NCBI GenBank assembly: GCA_016183025.1
Contig: JACPFL010000094.1
Coordinates: forward strand, 1 to 52,478
DNA length: 52,478 nt
Direction: 5' to 3'
Source of the DNA: Deltaproteobacteria bacterium
Lineage (GTDB): Bacteria; Desulfobacterota; JACPFL01
Part shown: positions 22,465-32,037 of the stretch, piece after piece
How the letters are laid out: every line of letters begins with the position of its first letter
Position numbering within the stretch: position 1 is the stretch's first letter
The notes under the pieces: generated by a model
What the model saw: only the letters and a program-made list of their open reading frames with translations
What the model was told of the DNA's origin: nothing
Databases searched by the model: none
Program-made: the position numbers and the translations under genes

Positions 22465-24264
22465 TCACTCGTGCATCCGCAAGATGGCCAGGAAGGCCTC
22501 CTGGGGAATCCCCACCCGCCCCACCTGCTTCATGCGCCGCTTCCCTTCCTTCTGCCGCTCCAGCAGCTTGCGCTTCCGCGTGATGTCCCCGCCGTAGCAC
22601 TTGGCGGTCACGTGCTTCCGCAGGGGCTTGACGCTCTCCCGGGCGATGACCCGGCTCCCGATGGCCGCCTGGATCACCACCTCGAACAGCTGCCGGGGGA
22701 TCAGCTGGCGCATGCGCTCGGCCAGCTCCCGCCCCCGGTGGTAGGCCTGCTCGCGGGGCACGATGAGCGAGAGGGCGTCCACCGTCTCCCCGTTGACCAG
22801 GATGTCCAGGCGGACCAGGTCCGCCTCCCGGCAGTCCAGGTACTCGTAGTCCATCGAGGCGTACCCGCGGGAGACCGACTTGAGCCTGTCGTAGAAGTCC
22901 ATCACGATCTCGCCCAGCGGGAGCTCGTAGGTCAGCATGACCCGGGTCGCCGTCAGGTACTTCAGCTCCCGCTGCACCCCGCGGCGCCCCTCGCACAGCG
23001 CCAGGATCGGGCCGACGTACTGCTCCGGGAGGTGAATGGTGGCCAGGATGTAGGGCTCCTCGATCTTCGCGATGAACTGCGGGGAGGGCAGCGACGCCGG
23101 GTTCTCGATCTGCACCACCTCCCCGCTGGTCCTGGTCACCCGGTACACCACGGTGGGGGCGGTGGTGATCAGGTGGAGCCCATGCTCCCGCTCCAGGCGC
23201 TCCTGGACCACCCCCATGTGCAGGAGCCCCAGGAACCCGCAGCGGAACCCGAACCCCAGCGCCAGGGAGGTCTCCGGCTCGTAGGTGAACGAGGAGTCGT
23301 TCAGGCGGAAGCGCTCCAGGGTGTCGCGCAGCAGCTCGTACTCGCCGGAGTCCTGCGGGTACAGCCCGCAGAAGACCATGGGCTTGGCGGCCTTGAACCC
23401 GGGCAGCAGCTCGCTGGCCGGGCGGGCGGCCTCGGTCAGGGTGTCCCCGATCCTGGCATCCCGGACCTCCTTGATCCCCGCGAGCACGCACCCGACCTCC
23501 CCCGGGCCCAGGCAGTCCACCTCGACCAGGTCCGGAGCGAGGACCCCCACCCGCTGGACCTCGTAGGTCTTCTGCGTGCCCAGCAGCAGGATCCGCATCC
23601 CCTTGCGAACCTCCCCCTCGACCACCCGGACGAGAACCACCGCGCCCTGGTAGGGGTCGTACCAGGAGTCGAAGACCAGGGCCTTCAGCGGCCCCCCCTG
23701 TCCGGGCGTCGGCGGCGGGATCCGCTGGACGACGGCCTCGAGGACCTCCTGGGTGCCGATCCCCTCCTTGGCGCTCGCCAGGATCGCCCCCGACCCGTCC
23801 AGACCGATGATCTCCTCGATCTCGCGCCGCACCCGCTCGGGGTCGGCGTTCGGCAGGTCGATCTTGTTCAGGACCGGGACGACCTCGAGGTTGTGCTCCA
23901 GCGCCAGGTACACGTTGGCCAGGGTCTGGGCCTCCACCCCCTGCGAGGCGTCCACCACCAGGATGGCCCCCTCGCAGGCCGCCAGGCTGCGCGAGACCTC
24001 GTAGGTGAAGTCCACGTGTCCCGGCGTATCGATCAGGTTGAGCACGTACTCCTCACCGTCCGCCGCCCGGTACCGCATCCGGACGGTCTGCGCCTTGATG
24101 GTGATCCCCCGCTCCCGCTCGATCTCCAGGCGGTCCAGGAACTGGTCCACCCGATCCCGTCCCACGACCGTCCCCGTGAGCTCGAGGAGACGGTCCGCCA
24201 GGGTCGACTTCCCGTGATCGACGTGGGCGATGATGGAGAAGTTCCGAATGAGCCGGGTATCCAT
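22465..24264 (-). CDS. lepA: Elongation factor 4 (LepA)
   Basis: [35 protein letters not shown]-terminal [19 protein letters not shown]. Confidence 0.97.
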   Translation of the reverse strand: MDTRLIRNFSIIAHVDHGKSTLADRLLELTGTVVGRDRVDQFLDRLEIERERGITIKAQTVRMRYRAADGEEYVLNLIDTPGHVDFTYEVSRSLAACEGAILVVDASQGVEAQTLANVYLALEHNLEVVPVLNKIDLPNADPERVRREIEEIIGLDGSGAILASAKEGIGTQEVLEAVVQRIPPPTPGQGGPLKALVFDSWYDPYQGAVVLVRVVEGEVRKGMRILLLGTQKTYEVQRVGVLAPDLVEVDCLGPGEVGCVLAGIKEVRDARIGDTLTEAARPASELLPGFKAAKPMVFCGLYPQDSGEYELLRDTLERFRLNDSSFTYEPETSLALGFGFRCGFLGLLHMGVVQERLEREHGLHLITTAPTVVYRVTRTSGEVVQIENPASLPSPQFIAKIEEPYILATIHLPEQYVGPILALCEGRRGVQRELKYLTATRVMLTYELPLGEIVMDFYDRLKSVSRGYASMDYEYLDCREADLVRLDILVNGETVDALSLIVPREQAYHRGRELAERMRQLIPRQLFEVVIQAAIGSRVIARESVKPLRKHVTAKCYGGDITRKRKLLERQKEGKRRMKQVGRVGIPQEAFLAILRMHE

Positions 24265-24307
24265 GCTCCCCGTACGCCTCGGCGAGGCCGGCAGGTAGAT
24301 AAACGTT

Positions 24308-24329
24308 GGCCGGGTTCCCCAACCCGGCC
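24308..24329 (-). promoter_or_regulatory. Perfect 9-bp hairpin in lepA 5' leader
   Basis: GGCCGGGTT-GGGG-AACCCGGCC. Confidence 0.6.
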
Positions 24330-24335
24330 GTCATC

Positions 24336-24364
24336 ATTATCACGCAGGGGGTGCCTGTTGTCAA
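24336..24364 (-). promoter_or_regulatory. sigma70 promoter of lepA-lepB
   Basis: Minus strand TTGACA-N17-GATAAT. Confidence 0.65.
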
Positions 24365-24382
24365 AAGGAAAAGGCACGCCCG

Positions 24383-25345
24383 TCAGCGGGGGGCGCCGCG
24401 GAGGGCCAACCGCGCCGCGCCGAGGATCCCCGCGTCATCGCCGAGCTCCGCCTGGACGACCCGGACCGTCCCCGAGGCGGCCACGTAAGAGCGGCGGCAC
24501 AGCTCTTCGATCAGCGGGGGCCCCAGGAACGTCCAGGCCTGGCTCACCTGCCCCCCGATCACGACCCCCTGGATGTTGAGCACGTTCACCAGCCCCCCCA
24601 GCGCGATGCCCAGGGCCACGCCGGCCTGGTGAAAGGCCTCCTGTGCCACCCGGTCACCCGCCCTCGCCGCCCTGTGGACGGCCTCGGCCGTGAGCGGCTC
24701 TGCCGCGGCCAGGGCGCTCTCGCTCCCGGCGGCGAGGGCCTCCCGGACCCGGCGCGCGATCCCCCGGCCGGAGGCATACTGCTCGAGGCACCCCCGGTTC
24801 CCGCAGTTACAGGCCGGGCCGCCCGGCTCCACCGTGACGTGCCCGACCTCCCCTGCCATCCCGTCGGCCCCACGCCACAGCCGTCCCTCCAGGATGAGGC
24901 CGCCGCCCACGCCCGTGCCGAGGGTCAAGCAGAGAAAGCTCTCGAAGGCCCGGCCGGCCCCGCGCCACTGCTCGCCCAGCGCTGCCGCGTTCGCATCGTT
25001 GTCCACCACTACCGGAACGGGGAGCTGGCTCTCCAGCCCGGCCCTGACAGGAAACTCCCGCCAGCGCGGGAAGTTGGGGGACGCCACCACCACGCCGGCG
25101 GGGAGGCGGACGATCCCCGGGACCCCCAGTCCCACGGCCTCCACCCGCGCACCGGACCCTCCTGCGTTCCGGACGAGCGCGCGGAGCGCCTCGGCGAGGC
25201 GCTCCAGCAGCGCCTCCTGGGGCGCGTCCCGAAACGCGCCGGAATGGAAGCTCTCCCGGTGCCGGAAGGCCCCGGCGCTGTCCACCACCGCGAGGCGGGC
25301 GTTGGTCCCGCCCAGATCGACCCCGATGACCTGCTCCGCGGCCAC
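24383..25345 (-). CDS. ROK family sugar kinase (glucokinase-like)
   Basis: IGVDLGGTNARLAVVD; VDNDANAAALGE; LGTGVGGGLIL; CNCGNRGCLE zinc motif. Confidence 0.9.
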   Translation of the reverse strand: MAAEQVIGVDLGGTNARLAVVDSAGAFRHRESFHSGAFRDAPQEALLERLAEALRALVRNAGGSGARVEAVGLGVPGIVRLPAGVVVASPNFPRWREFPVRAGLESQLPVPVVVDNDANAAALGEQWRGAGRAFESFLCLTLGTGVGGGLILEGRLWRGADGMAGEVGHVTVEPGGPACNCGNRGCLEQYASGRGIARRVREALAAGSESALAAAEPLTAEAVHRAARAGDRVAQEAFHQAGVALGIALGGLVNVLNIQGVVIGGQVSQAWTFLGPPLIEELCRRSYVAASGTVRVVQAELGDDAGILGAARLALRGAPR

Positions 25346-25348
25346 CGG

Positions 25349-26254
25349 TCACTCCGGCCCCGGCCAGGGCCGCCCCCGGCGGAAGGCCTCGACGCTCTGC
25401 CGGAGCCCCTCGGCGAGGGACGTGGCCGGGCGCCAGCCAAGCCACGCCTGCGCCCGACTCGCATCCAGGGCGCTCCGCCGCTGCTCCCCGGCCTTCGGAG
25501 GGCCGTGCACGGCCGGGGTCTGCTGGCCCACCACGGCGCAGAGCTGCCGGTACAGCTCGTTGACCGAGGTCTCTTGCCCGGTCCCGATGTTCACGGGGCC
25601 GACCGCCTCCGGCGCCAGGGCGAGGTAGTCCCGCGTCTGCTCCCCGTCTCCGTTGATCACGGGGGAGCGCCCGGCGAGCAGCCGGTCCGTGAAGATCGCC
25701 ACGACGCCCGCCTCGCCGGCCGGGTCCTGCCGGGGACCGTAGACATTGGCGTAGCGCAGCGCCAGGTACGGCAGCCCATGGAGGCGGTGAAAGACCCGGA
25801 GGTAGTGCTCCCCGATGAGCTTGGACGCGCCGTACGGGCTCACCGGGGCCGGCGTCGCGGTCTCGGGCGTCGGCAGCGCGCACCCCTCGCCATAGATCGC
25901 GCCGCCCGAGGAGGCGAAGACGACCCGGGCGACCCCGTGTCGGACGCAGGCCTCGAGCACGCGCAGCAGCGTCATCACATTGCGCTCCGCATCGAGGGCG
26001 GGCGCGGCGACGGAGCGGCGCACCTCGACCAGGGCCGCGTGCTGGTTCACGACCTCGGGGCGGAAACGCCGGAAGAGATCGTCCAGCGGGGCAGCGCGCA
26101 GGTCCGCCTGGCAGAACTCGGCCCGGGGGTGGACCTGCCCGGGACGTCCGGTGGACAGGTCGTCCAGGACCAGGACCTCGTGCCCGGCCCCCACGTAGGC
26201 GTCCACCACGTGGGAGCCGATGAACCCCGCGCCCCCGGTCACCAGGATCCGCAT
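25349..26254 (-). CDS. NAD-dependent epimerase/dehydratase (UDP-glucose 4-epimerase-like), apparently missing an internal segment
   Basis: MRILVTGGAGFIGSHVVDAYVGAGHEV; SSGGAIYGE; SPYGASKLIGEHY; lacks the usual segment after GEQTRDY. Confidence 0.85.
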   Translation of the reverse strand: MRILVTGGAGFIGSHVVDAYVGAGHEVLVLDDLSTGRPGQVHPRAEFCQADLRAAPLDDLFRRFRPEVVNQHAALVEVRRSVAAPALDAERNVMTLLRVLEACVRHGVARVVFASSGGAIYGEGCALPTPETATPAPVSPYGASKLIGEHYLRVFHRLHGLPYLALRYANVYGPRQDPAGEAGVVAIFTDRLLAGRSPVINGDGEQTRDYLALAPEAVGPVNIGTGQETSVNELYRQLCAVVGQQTPAVHGPPKAGEQRRSALDASRAQAWLGWRPATSLAEGLRQSVEAFRRGRPWPGPE

Positions 26255-26423
26255 CGGGCCACCCAGGGGCTCAGCCCGCCGGGCGTGAGACCGGGAGTGG
26301 ACGGGACAGGGCGCGCGGGCGCAGCGCGGCGGTCGAAAGAGGGTCAGCGAACAGGGACAGCATCGAGCACGGGTGGGGGGTGGGGGACCCAGGCGGCGCG
26401 CCCGCCCGGGTCCCACCCCGACC

Positions 26424-27527
26424 CTACTTGTCCTCGCGGACCTTGAAGCGGGTGTCCAGCACCTTCATCTTCTCGACGATCCCGCCGTACTCCAGCTCGT
26501 CGTACGGGAGCATCGCCGCGCCCGAGAAGCCCTGCTGGCGCATCTCGACGGACTTCCGGGCGACGTTGTCGCGGATATGGTCCCAGAACGGGTGGTCGAA
26601 GAGGTCCACCGGCCCGCTGAGCTTGCCCTCGCGCACGCAGAAGCCCAGCGCGCTCACCACCGGCGGCCCGTCGAAGTAGGAGATGGGCGAGTTGCGCTTC
26701 ACGGGCATGAGCGGCATCACGTGGCTCCCCCGCATGCACCCCGCGACGAAGTGCCCGATGCTGTACGGGGAGAGGATCTCGCCCGTCGCCGGGAAGTTGC
26801 CCTGGGCGCGGACGAGCGCCACCGGGTCGTCCTTCCCGGTGTACTTCCCCGCGATGTTGTGCAGGCGGGTGGTCGAGACCGCCGCCGCGATCTGCCCATC
26901 ATGGGTGTGAACCGACTCGATCGAAAAGCGCTGGTTGTCCCGGAGCAGGGCGGCCAGGTCGTACTGGTCCTGCGGCGAGTGCAGCTCGATCAGGCGGTCG
27001 CCCTTGGTGTAGTTCTGGTCCATGATGGTGAACCGGAACCCCCTGGAGAGCGACGGGGAAAGCATGAGGCCGGGGCAGTGCATGGGGTCGGCGAAGCTGA
27101 GGTACAGGGGCAGGTTGTAGGCCCCGGGGTCGGTCTTGTCGGCCATGAACATGACGAAGGGCTCGCCCGGCCGCTCGTCGATCTCCATCTCGGCCACGGC
27201 CGGCCCCATCCCGCGGACATTGCCCGCGAAGGCGTCCTTGAGCAGGTCCTGCCCGGCCCCGTACAGTCCCTGGTCCTTGGCGACCTTGGTGGCCGCCATG
27301 AAGGCGTCAAACCCGAGCTTGTGGATCCGCTCGCTGTTCACCCCCTCCCGGTGGGTGAACAGGATGGAGATGTCGTCCCCTGTCGACCCGAGGTAGAAGT
27401 CCAGGACCAGGCTCCCCTTCACCGCCCCCACCATCTCGGCGATCCGGTCCAGCATCTCCCGGCTCGGCGTCACGTGCCCGCCGATGCTTCCCACATCTGC
27501 CTTGATGATGCTCAGGGTGATTCTCAT
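26424..27527 (-). CDS. Archaeal-type bifunctional fructose-1,6-bisphosphate aldolase/phosphatase
   Basis: MRITLSIIKADVGSIGGHVTPSREML; LYGAGQDLLKDAF; RGMGPAVAEMEIDERPGEPF; ADKTDPGAYNLPLY; KYTGKDDPVALVRAQ. Confidence 0.93.
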   Translation of the reverse strand: MRITLSIIKADVGSIGGHVTPSREMLDRIAEMVGAVKGSLVLDFYLGSTGDDISILFTHREGVNSERIHKLGFDAFMAATKVAKDQGLYGAGQDLLKDAFAGNVRGMGPAVAEMEIDERPGEPFVMFMADKTDPGAYNLPLYLSFADPMHCPGLMLSPSLSRGFRFTIMDQNYTKGDRLIELHSPQDQYDLAALLRDNQRFSIESVHTHDGQIAAAVSTTRLHNIAGKYTGKDDPVALVRAQGNFPATGEILSPYSIGHFVAGCMRGSHVMPLMPVKRNSPISYFDGPPVVSALGFCVREGKLSGPVDLFDHPFWDHIRDNVARKSVEMRQQGFSGAAMLPYDELEYGGIVEKMKVLDTRFKVREDK

Positions 27528-27544
27528 GTGCTCACCCCCCCTCC

Positions 27545-27586
27545 TCACCCGACGATCCAGGGGACGGTGTACCAGACTTTCGCCAT
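27545..27586 (-). CDS. 13-aa micro-ORF MAKVWYTVPWIVG upstream of FBP aldolase/phosphatase
   Basis: GGAGG SD with 8-nt spacing to ATG; stop followed by SD of the downstream gene. Confidence 0.45.
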   Translation of the reverse strand: MAKVWYTVPWIVG

Positions 27587-27635
27587 CTCGTCAACCTCCA
27601 ACCGGCTCGCCGCAGCGAGAAGGACCCGCGGCAGC

Positions 27636-29723
27636 CTAGCGGGGGGCCCCGCTCCCCAAGGAGCCGAGCCCGCGCAGGGTGAAGGTGAAGGCGAACTCCG
27701 TGTCGTTGGGCCGTTTGCGGTCGATGATCGAGAAGCCGAGCTCCCAGCAGCCGCACCGCGAGTGCAGCTTGAGGCGGTAGATCGACTGCAGGAACCGGCT
27801 GGCGGTGTAGGAGTACGGGCTCTCGTAGGCAAACGCCAGCAGGTCGGCCAGCCGGAGCTGGAAGCGCGGGGAGAGCTGGTTGATGTTGTCGGGCTTGGAG
27901 TAGCGGTAGTCCACCGAGGCGGCGTGGCCCAGCGGGTGCCGGTAGCTGAGGAGGGCGTCGTAGGCGACGATGTGCCCCTTGGTGTGGCTGTAGCTCCCGC
28001 CGATGGTCGCCGAGAGGTCGTCCGCGGGGTTCGCCACGAGCTGCCCTGTCAGGTTCTGGAGCGGCTGGCGGCCGCCGGCCGGAGGGGGCTGGACCTCCAG
28101 CTGCGTGAAGGCCACCGGCTGAGAGAAGGCGAGCCGCCCCAGCTCGCGGACCGGCGCTCCAGGGGCGCCGGCGAGCCGCCCCTGCAGCCGGTTGGTCAGC
28201 CCGACGGTCAGGAGGTTCGTGCGGGGGACCCGGTCCACGTCGTCGAACTCGGGCAGGCTGCGCTGGGAGATGGTCGGGATGAAGCTGTAGGTGACGCTGG
28301 GCTCGACGGAGTGCCGGAGCCGCTCGAACGCCCCGCCCGCCAGCGGGTAGATGCGCTCCAGGCTGGTGAGGACGCTCAGATCGGCCTGCACGAGCTGCCG
28401 ATGCTGGAACCCGCTGATGCCCTGGCTGGTCTCGTACATCGTCTCGCGCAGGCGCAGGCCCGGAACCACGTCCAGCACCCCGAGGGGCTGGGTCACCCAC
28501 GAGAGCCCCGGGAGGATGTCCAGTCGCTGTCCCCGCAGGCCGCGGTCTCGCTCGAAGTGCGTGAAGGAGGAGTCGAGGTTGTAGTAAAGCGGGCCGCCCT
28601 CGATGGCCTGGCGCACCCGCGTGTAGGTGATCCGCGGCAGCGTGTGCAGCACCGGGGCCTGGTCGGGCAAGGTGAGGTCCCGGAAGTACGTGAACTGTGT
28701 CACCAGGGAAGAGCCCTCCGCCGCCTTGGCCACAATGACCTGGGAGCGGAGTTGGGGGGCGGCGGCGTCGAACCCGTCCCGGCTGAAGTCGGAGACGTAC
28801 TCGTTGTCGCTGACCAGGTTCAGGTCCACCTTCGCCGTGGTGCCGTCGGGGAAGGGCTGATCGTGACGGGACCGCAGCGCCCATCGGGTCCGCTCCCGCC
28901 GGGCGTCGTCGAGCCAGAAGACGTTGGTCTGCCCCTCGACCTGCCCGGCGAGGGCGTATCGAAACTCCCCCCCCCACTTCACCCCCCGCTTCGCCAGGTA
29001 CTCGGGGGACAGGGTCGCATCGGTCTGGTCGGAGATGGCCCAGTAGACCGGGAGCTCCAGGGACAGGCCGTGTCGCTTGGACTGGGAGAAGTGCGGCGTC
29101 AGGAGCCCGCTCTGCCGGTCACGCTTGATGGGAAAGACCCCGTAGGGGAGGTAGAGCACGGGGACGTCCAGGAGGCGGAACGTCGCGCCCGTGACGAAGG
29201 CGTACTCGTTCAGGATCACGTCCACCTCCCGCCCGGTGATCACCCAGGTCGGTCGGCGCCCCAGCTCGCAGCCGCAGGTCGTGAGCGCGCCGTCCGTGAG
29301 CCGATAGCTCTCGCGCCCCGTCTTCTCGATCCGTGGCCCGGTGATCCGGTAGTGCTCCTTCTCCAGGATGAGGGTACCGTCGACGATCACCCCGCGTTCG
29401 GTGTTCAGGTTCAGGGTCAACTCCTCGGCGAAGAGGAGGTCCGTGCCCTGCTGGAGCACGACCCCCCCCCGGGCCCGCGTCTCGCCCGTCAGGGCCTCCA
29501 GGGTCACCTCGTCGGCCTTCAGGATCAGCCCGCGGGTCTCGATCTCGACCCGGCCCGCGGCGTGGTAGGTGTCCGTGTCCCGGTCGAAGGTGAGGGCATC
29601 GGCCCGGACGCGGACCTCCTCCCCCGCGACGCGGAGCTGGGCGCGCGCGGGGTCCGGGACGAGCGCCCCGAGGAGGAGGATGGACAGGAGCCACCATCCC
29701 GGCAGGCGTCGCGGTCGGATCAC
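27636..29723 (-). CDS. lptD: LPS-assembly protein LptD
   Basis: Signal peptide, OstA-like repeats (VRADALTFDRDTDTYHAAGRVEI), LPYGVFPIKRDRQSGLLTPHFS, beta-barrel C-terminus. Confidence 0.9.
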   Translation of the reverse strand: MIRPRRLPGWWLLSILLLGALVPDPARAQLRVAGEEVRVRADALTFDRDTDTYHAAGRVEIETRGLILKADEVTLEALTGETRARGGVVLQQGTDLLFAEELTLNLNTERGVIVDGTLILEKEHYRITGPRIEKTGRESYRLTDGALTTCGCELGRRPTWVITGREVDVILNEYAFVTGATFRLLDVPVLYLPYGVFPIKRDRQSGLLTPHFSQSKRHGLSLELPVYWAISDQTDATLSPEYLAKRGVKWGGEFRYALAGQVEGQTNVFWLDDARRERTRWALRSRHDQPFPDGTTAKVDLNLVSDNEYVSDFSRDGFDAAAPQLRSQVIVAKAAEGSSLVTQFTYFRDLTLPDQAPVLHTLPRITYTRVRQAIEGGPLYYNLDSSFTHFERDRGLRGQRLDILPGLSWVTQPLGVLDVVPGLRLRETMYETSQGISGFQHRQLVQADLSVLTSLERIYPLAGGAFERLRHSVEPSVTYSFIPTISQRSLPEFDDVDRVPRTNLLTVGLTNRLQGRLAGAPGAPVRELGRLAFSQPVAFTQLEVQPPPAGGRQPLQNLTGQLVANPADDLSATIGGSYSHTKGHIVAYDALLSYRHPLGHAASVDYRYSKPDNINQLSPRFQLRLADLLAFAYESPYSYTASRFLQSIYRLKLHSRCGCWELGFSIIDRKRPNDTEFAFTFTLRGLGSLGSGAPR

Positions 29724-31021
29724 CGCACCCCGGCCGCCGGCTCCGCGGACGTCTCCCCGAGCAGCCAGGCCCGGGCCTCACCGACCACGTAGAGGGAGCC
29801 GGTCACGCAGATGAGGTCGGCCGGACCGGCCCGCGCGAGGGCCTGGCGCAGGGCGTCGGGGACCGTCGGGCAGCACGTCAGCCGGCGGGCGAGCGGGGCC
29901 GCGTGCTCGCGGAGGAGCTCCAGGTCCGCGGCCCGTGCCGCCCGGGCGCGGCAGAGCCACAGCTCGTCGCTGAGCGGGGCCAGCACCCCGAGGATGCCCG
30001 GGATGTCCTTGTCCTCGAGGATCCCGATGACGAGCAGGAGGCGGTGGTACCGGAACTCTTCCCGCAGGGAGCACCGGAGCGCCTCGGCCCCATCCGGATT
30101 GTGGGCCCCGTCCAGCAGCACGGTGGGGCGCTGGCGGAGCACCTCCAGGCGGCCGGGCCAGATGACCTCCCGGAGCCCCTGGCGGACCGCGGCATCGGAG
30201 ACCGGCAGGCCCTCTTGCGCCAGGCATTCCACGCCGGCCACGGCCAGGGCGGCGTTCCAGACCTGGTGACGCCCCCGAAGGTTCAGCTCCAGGTCGCGCA
30301 GGGTCCAGCTCCGACTCCGGTAGTGGAAGCGGCCGGACCCGGCCGGCTCGGCGGCGATCGCGTCCCCCAGCACGGACAGGGGCGCCCCGCGCTCCGCACA
30401 GGTCTCCTCGATGACCTCCAGGCCCTGGTGCGGACGGGCTCCCGTGAGCACGGGCACTCCGGGCTTGATGATCCCCGCCTTCTCGCGGGCGATCTCCTCG
30501 ACGGTCTTGCCCAGGTACTGCAGGTGGTCGAGCCCCACGTTCGTGATGATGGCCGCGGCCGGGCGCACGACGTTGGTCGCGTCCAGGCGCCCGCCGAGCC
30601 CCACCTCGAGCACGGCGACGTCCACGCGCTCCCGGGCGAAGTGCACGAGCGCCATGGCGGTCGTGAACTCGAAGAAGGTCGGGCGCAAGGCCTCCTCCCT
30701 CTCGGCCGCCGCGCGGACGGCGTCGGCCAGGGCCACGGCCTGGGCCTCAGGGATCGGGCGGTGGTCCACCTGGATGCGCTCGGTGAAGGCCGTCAGGTGC
30801 GGGGAGGTGTACAGGCCGACGTGGAGTCCCGCGGCCCGGAGGATGGCCCCGGCCATGGCCGCGGTGGACCCCTTGCCGTTGGTCCCTCCGATATGCAGGA
30901 CCGTCAGGGCGCGATGGGGATTGTCCAGGGCCTCGAGGAGCCGGGCGATGTTGTGGAGCCCCAGCTTGATGCCGAACCGCTGCAGCCCGTAGAGGTAGGC
31001 CAGCGTGTCCCGGTAGGACAT
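29720..31021 (-). CDS. folC: Bifunctional folylpolyglutamate/dihydrofolate synthase
   Basis: YLYGLQRFGIKLGLHNI; HIGGTNGKGSTAAM; LEVGLGGRLDATNVV; LLDGAHNPDGAEAL. Confidence 0.95.
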   Translation of the reverse strand: MSYRDTLAYLYGLQRFGIKLGLHNIARLLEALDNPHRALTVLHIGGTNGKGSTAAMAGAILRAAGLHVGLYTSPHLTAFTERIQVDHRPIPEAQAVALADAVRAAAEREEALRPTFFEFTTAMALVHFARERVDVAVLEVGLGGRLDATNVVRPAAAIITNVGLDHLQYLGKTVEEIAREKAGIIKPGVPVLTGARPHQGLEVIEETCAERGAPLSVLGDAIAAEPAGSGRFHYRSRSWTLRDLELNLRGRHQVWNAALAVAGVECLAQEGLPVSDAAVRQGLREVIWPGRLEVLRQRPTVLLDGAHNPDGAEALRCSLREEFRYHRLLLVIGILEDKDIPGILGVLAPLSDELWLCRARAARAADLELLREHAAPLARRLTCCPTVPDALRQALARAGPADLICVTGSLYVVGEARAWLLGETSAEPAAGVR

Positions 31022-31025
31022 GCGT

Positions 31026-31790
31026 TCAGAAGACGAGCACCTGCCCCTGTCGCAGCAGGGAGAGCCGCCGCTCCTTCAGCGCCCTCAGCTCGCGCACGAT
31101 GTCCGGCATGTAGCGGGGCTTCATGTGATTGATGTAGACGCGCACATCCGGGGACCTGAGCTTGCTCAGCTCGGCCCGCAGCAGGGCCGGGGTCAGATGG
31201 CCGCTCACCCCCGCCAGGGGGGCCAGGCGGTTGGGGAAGGAGGCCTCGATGAAGACCGCCCGGAGGTCCGGGGTCCGGTTCGCTTCCTCCCAGAGCCGGT
31301 CGCAGGGGCCGGTATCCGAGCTGTAGAGCAGGCTCCCCCCGCGGTCCCGGATGAGGAACCCCACGGTCTCGACGCTGTGGTTGACCCGGATCGGCTTGAC
31401 GCTGAAAGCCCCCACGCGGCTCGCCCGTCCGGGCGTCAGGGCGCGCAGGCGGAAGACGGAGTGGTCGGGGACGGGGATCATGGTGAAGTCCGGCCAGATG
31501 ACGTTATTGAACAGGTGCGCCTTGAGGTGGCGCAGGATCCCGGCGGTGGACAGGAGCGTGATGCTCTCACGCTTCCGCCCGTACACGTTGTCCGCCAGGA
31601 TCGGGATCCCCTTGATGTGGTCCAGGTGGGAGTGGCTGACCAGGATGTGGCGGATCCGTCCCTGCTCCCGGAGGGACAGGGCGGCGCTGATCGTGCCCGC
31701 GTCCAGGAGCATGGAGTCGTTGAGGAGGAAGGCCGTGGTGCGCCGGCTGTCCAGCTCCGAGCCGTAGCACCCCAGGACCCGCACCTTCAC
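31026..31790 (-). CDS. MBL-fold metallo-hydrolase, class II 3',5'-cyclic nucleotide phosphodiesterase-like
   Basis: VRVLGCYGSE..., LLDAGT, HILVSHSHLDHIKGIPILADNV, SSDTGP, YINHMKP. Confidence 0.8.
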   Translation of the reverse strand: MKVRVLGCYGSELDSRRTTAFLLNDSMLLDAGTISAALSLREQGRIRHILVSHSHLDHIKGIPILADNVYGRKRESITLLSTAGILRHLKAHLFNNVIWPDFTMIPVPDHSVFRLRALTPGRASRVGAFSVKPIRVNHSVETVGFLIRDRGGSLLYSSDTGPCDRLWEEANRTPDLRAVFIEASFPNRLAPLAGVSGHLTPALLRAELSKLRSPDVRVYINHMKPRYMPDIVRELRALKERRLSLLRQGQVLVF

Positions 31791-31921
31791 GCGGCACCCC
31801 CGGTCCCCGTGGCGGGCGCGTGCTCGGGGCGCTCGGCGGCCGGGCCGGCCGGGAGAGGCGCCCCCAGCCCGTCGGTGTCAGCCCAGCAGCACGTCGTCAT
31901 CATGTCCAGGTCGCAGGCCAT
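31787..31921 (-). CDS. 44-aa small ORF with N-terminal Cys cluster, coupled to the phosphodiesterase
   Basis: MACDLDMMTTCCWADTDGLGAPLPAGPAAERPEHAPATGTGGAA*; GAGGAG SD 9 nt upstream; GTGA overlap with downstream start. Confidence 0.4.
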   Translation of the reverse strand: MACDLDMMTTCCWADTDGLGAPLPAGPAAERPEHAPATGTGGAA

Positions 31922-32037
31922 GGACACCGGCTCCTCGTACCCCCCGCGGGGTGGGAGGAAATGATATCTTTTCCCCTGCCTGATCGCAATGGCGACGAAG
32001 GGTCCCCCAGGGAGCCTGGGCGGCCCCCGGGCCCGCG

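Noticed and set aside
27532-28977. Minus ORF overlapping lptD in another frame
   Set aside because: Translation is Arg/Pro/Gly-rich frameshift of lptD; the lptD frame carries the conserved motifs.
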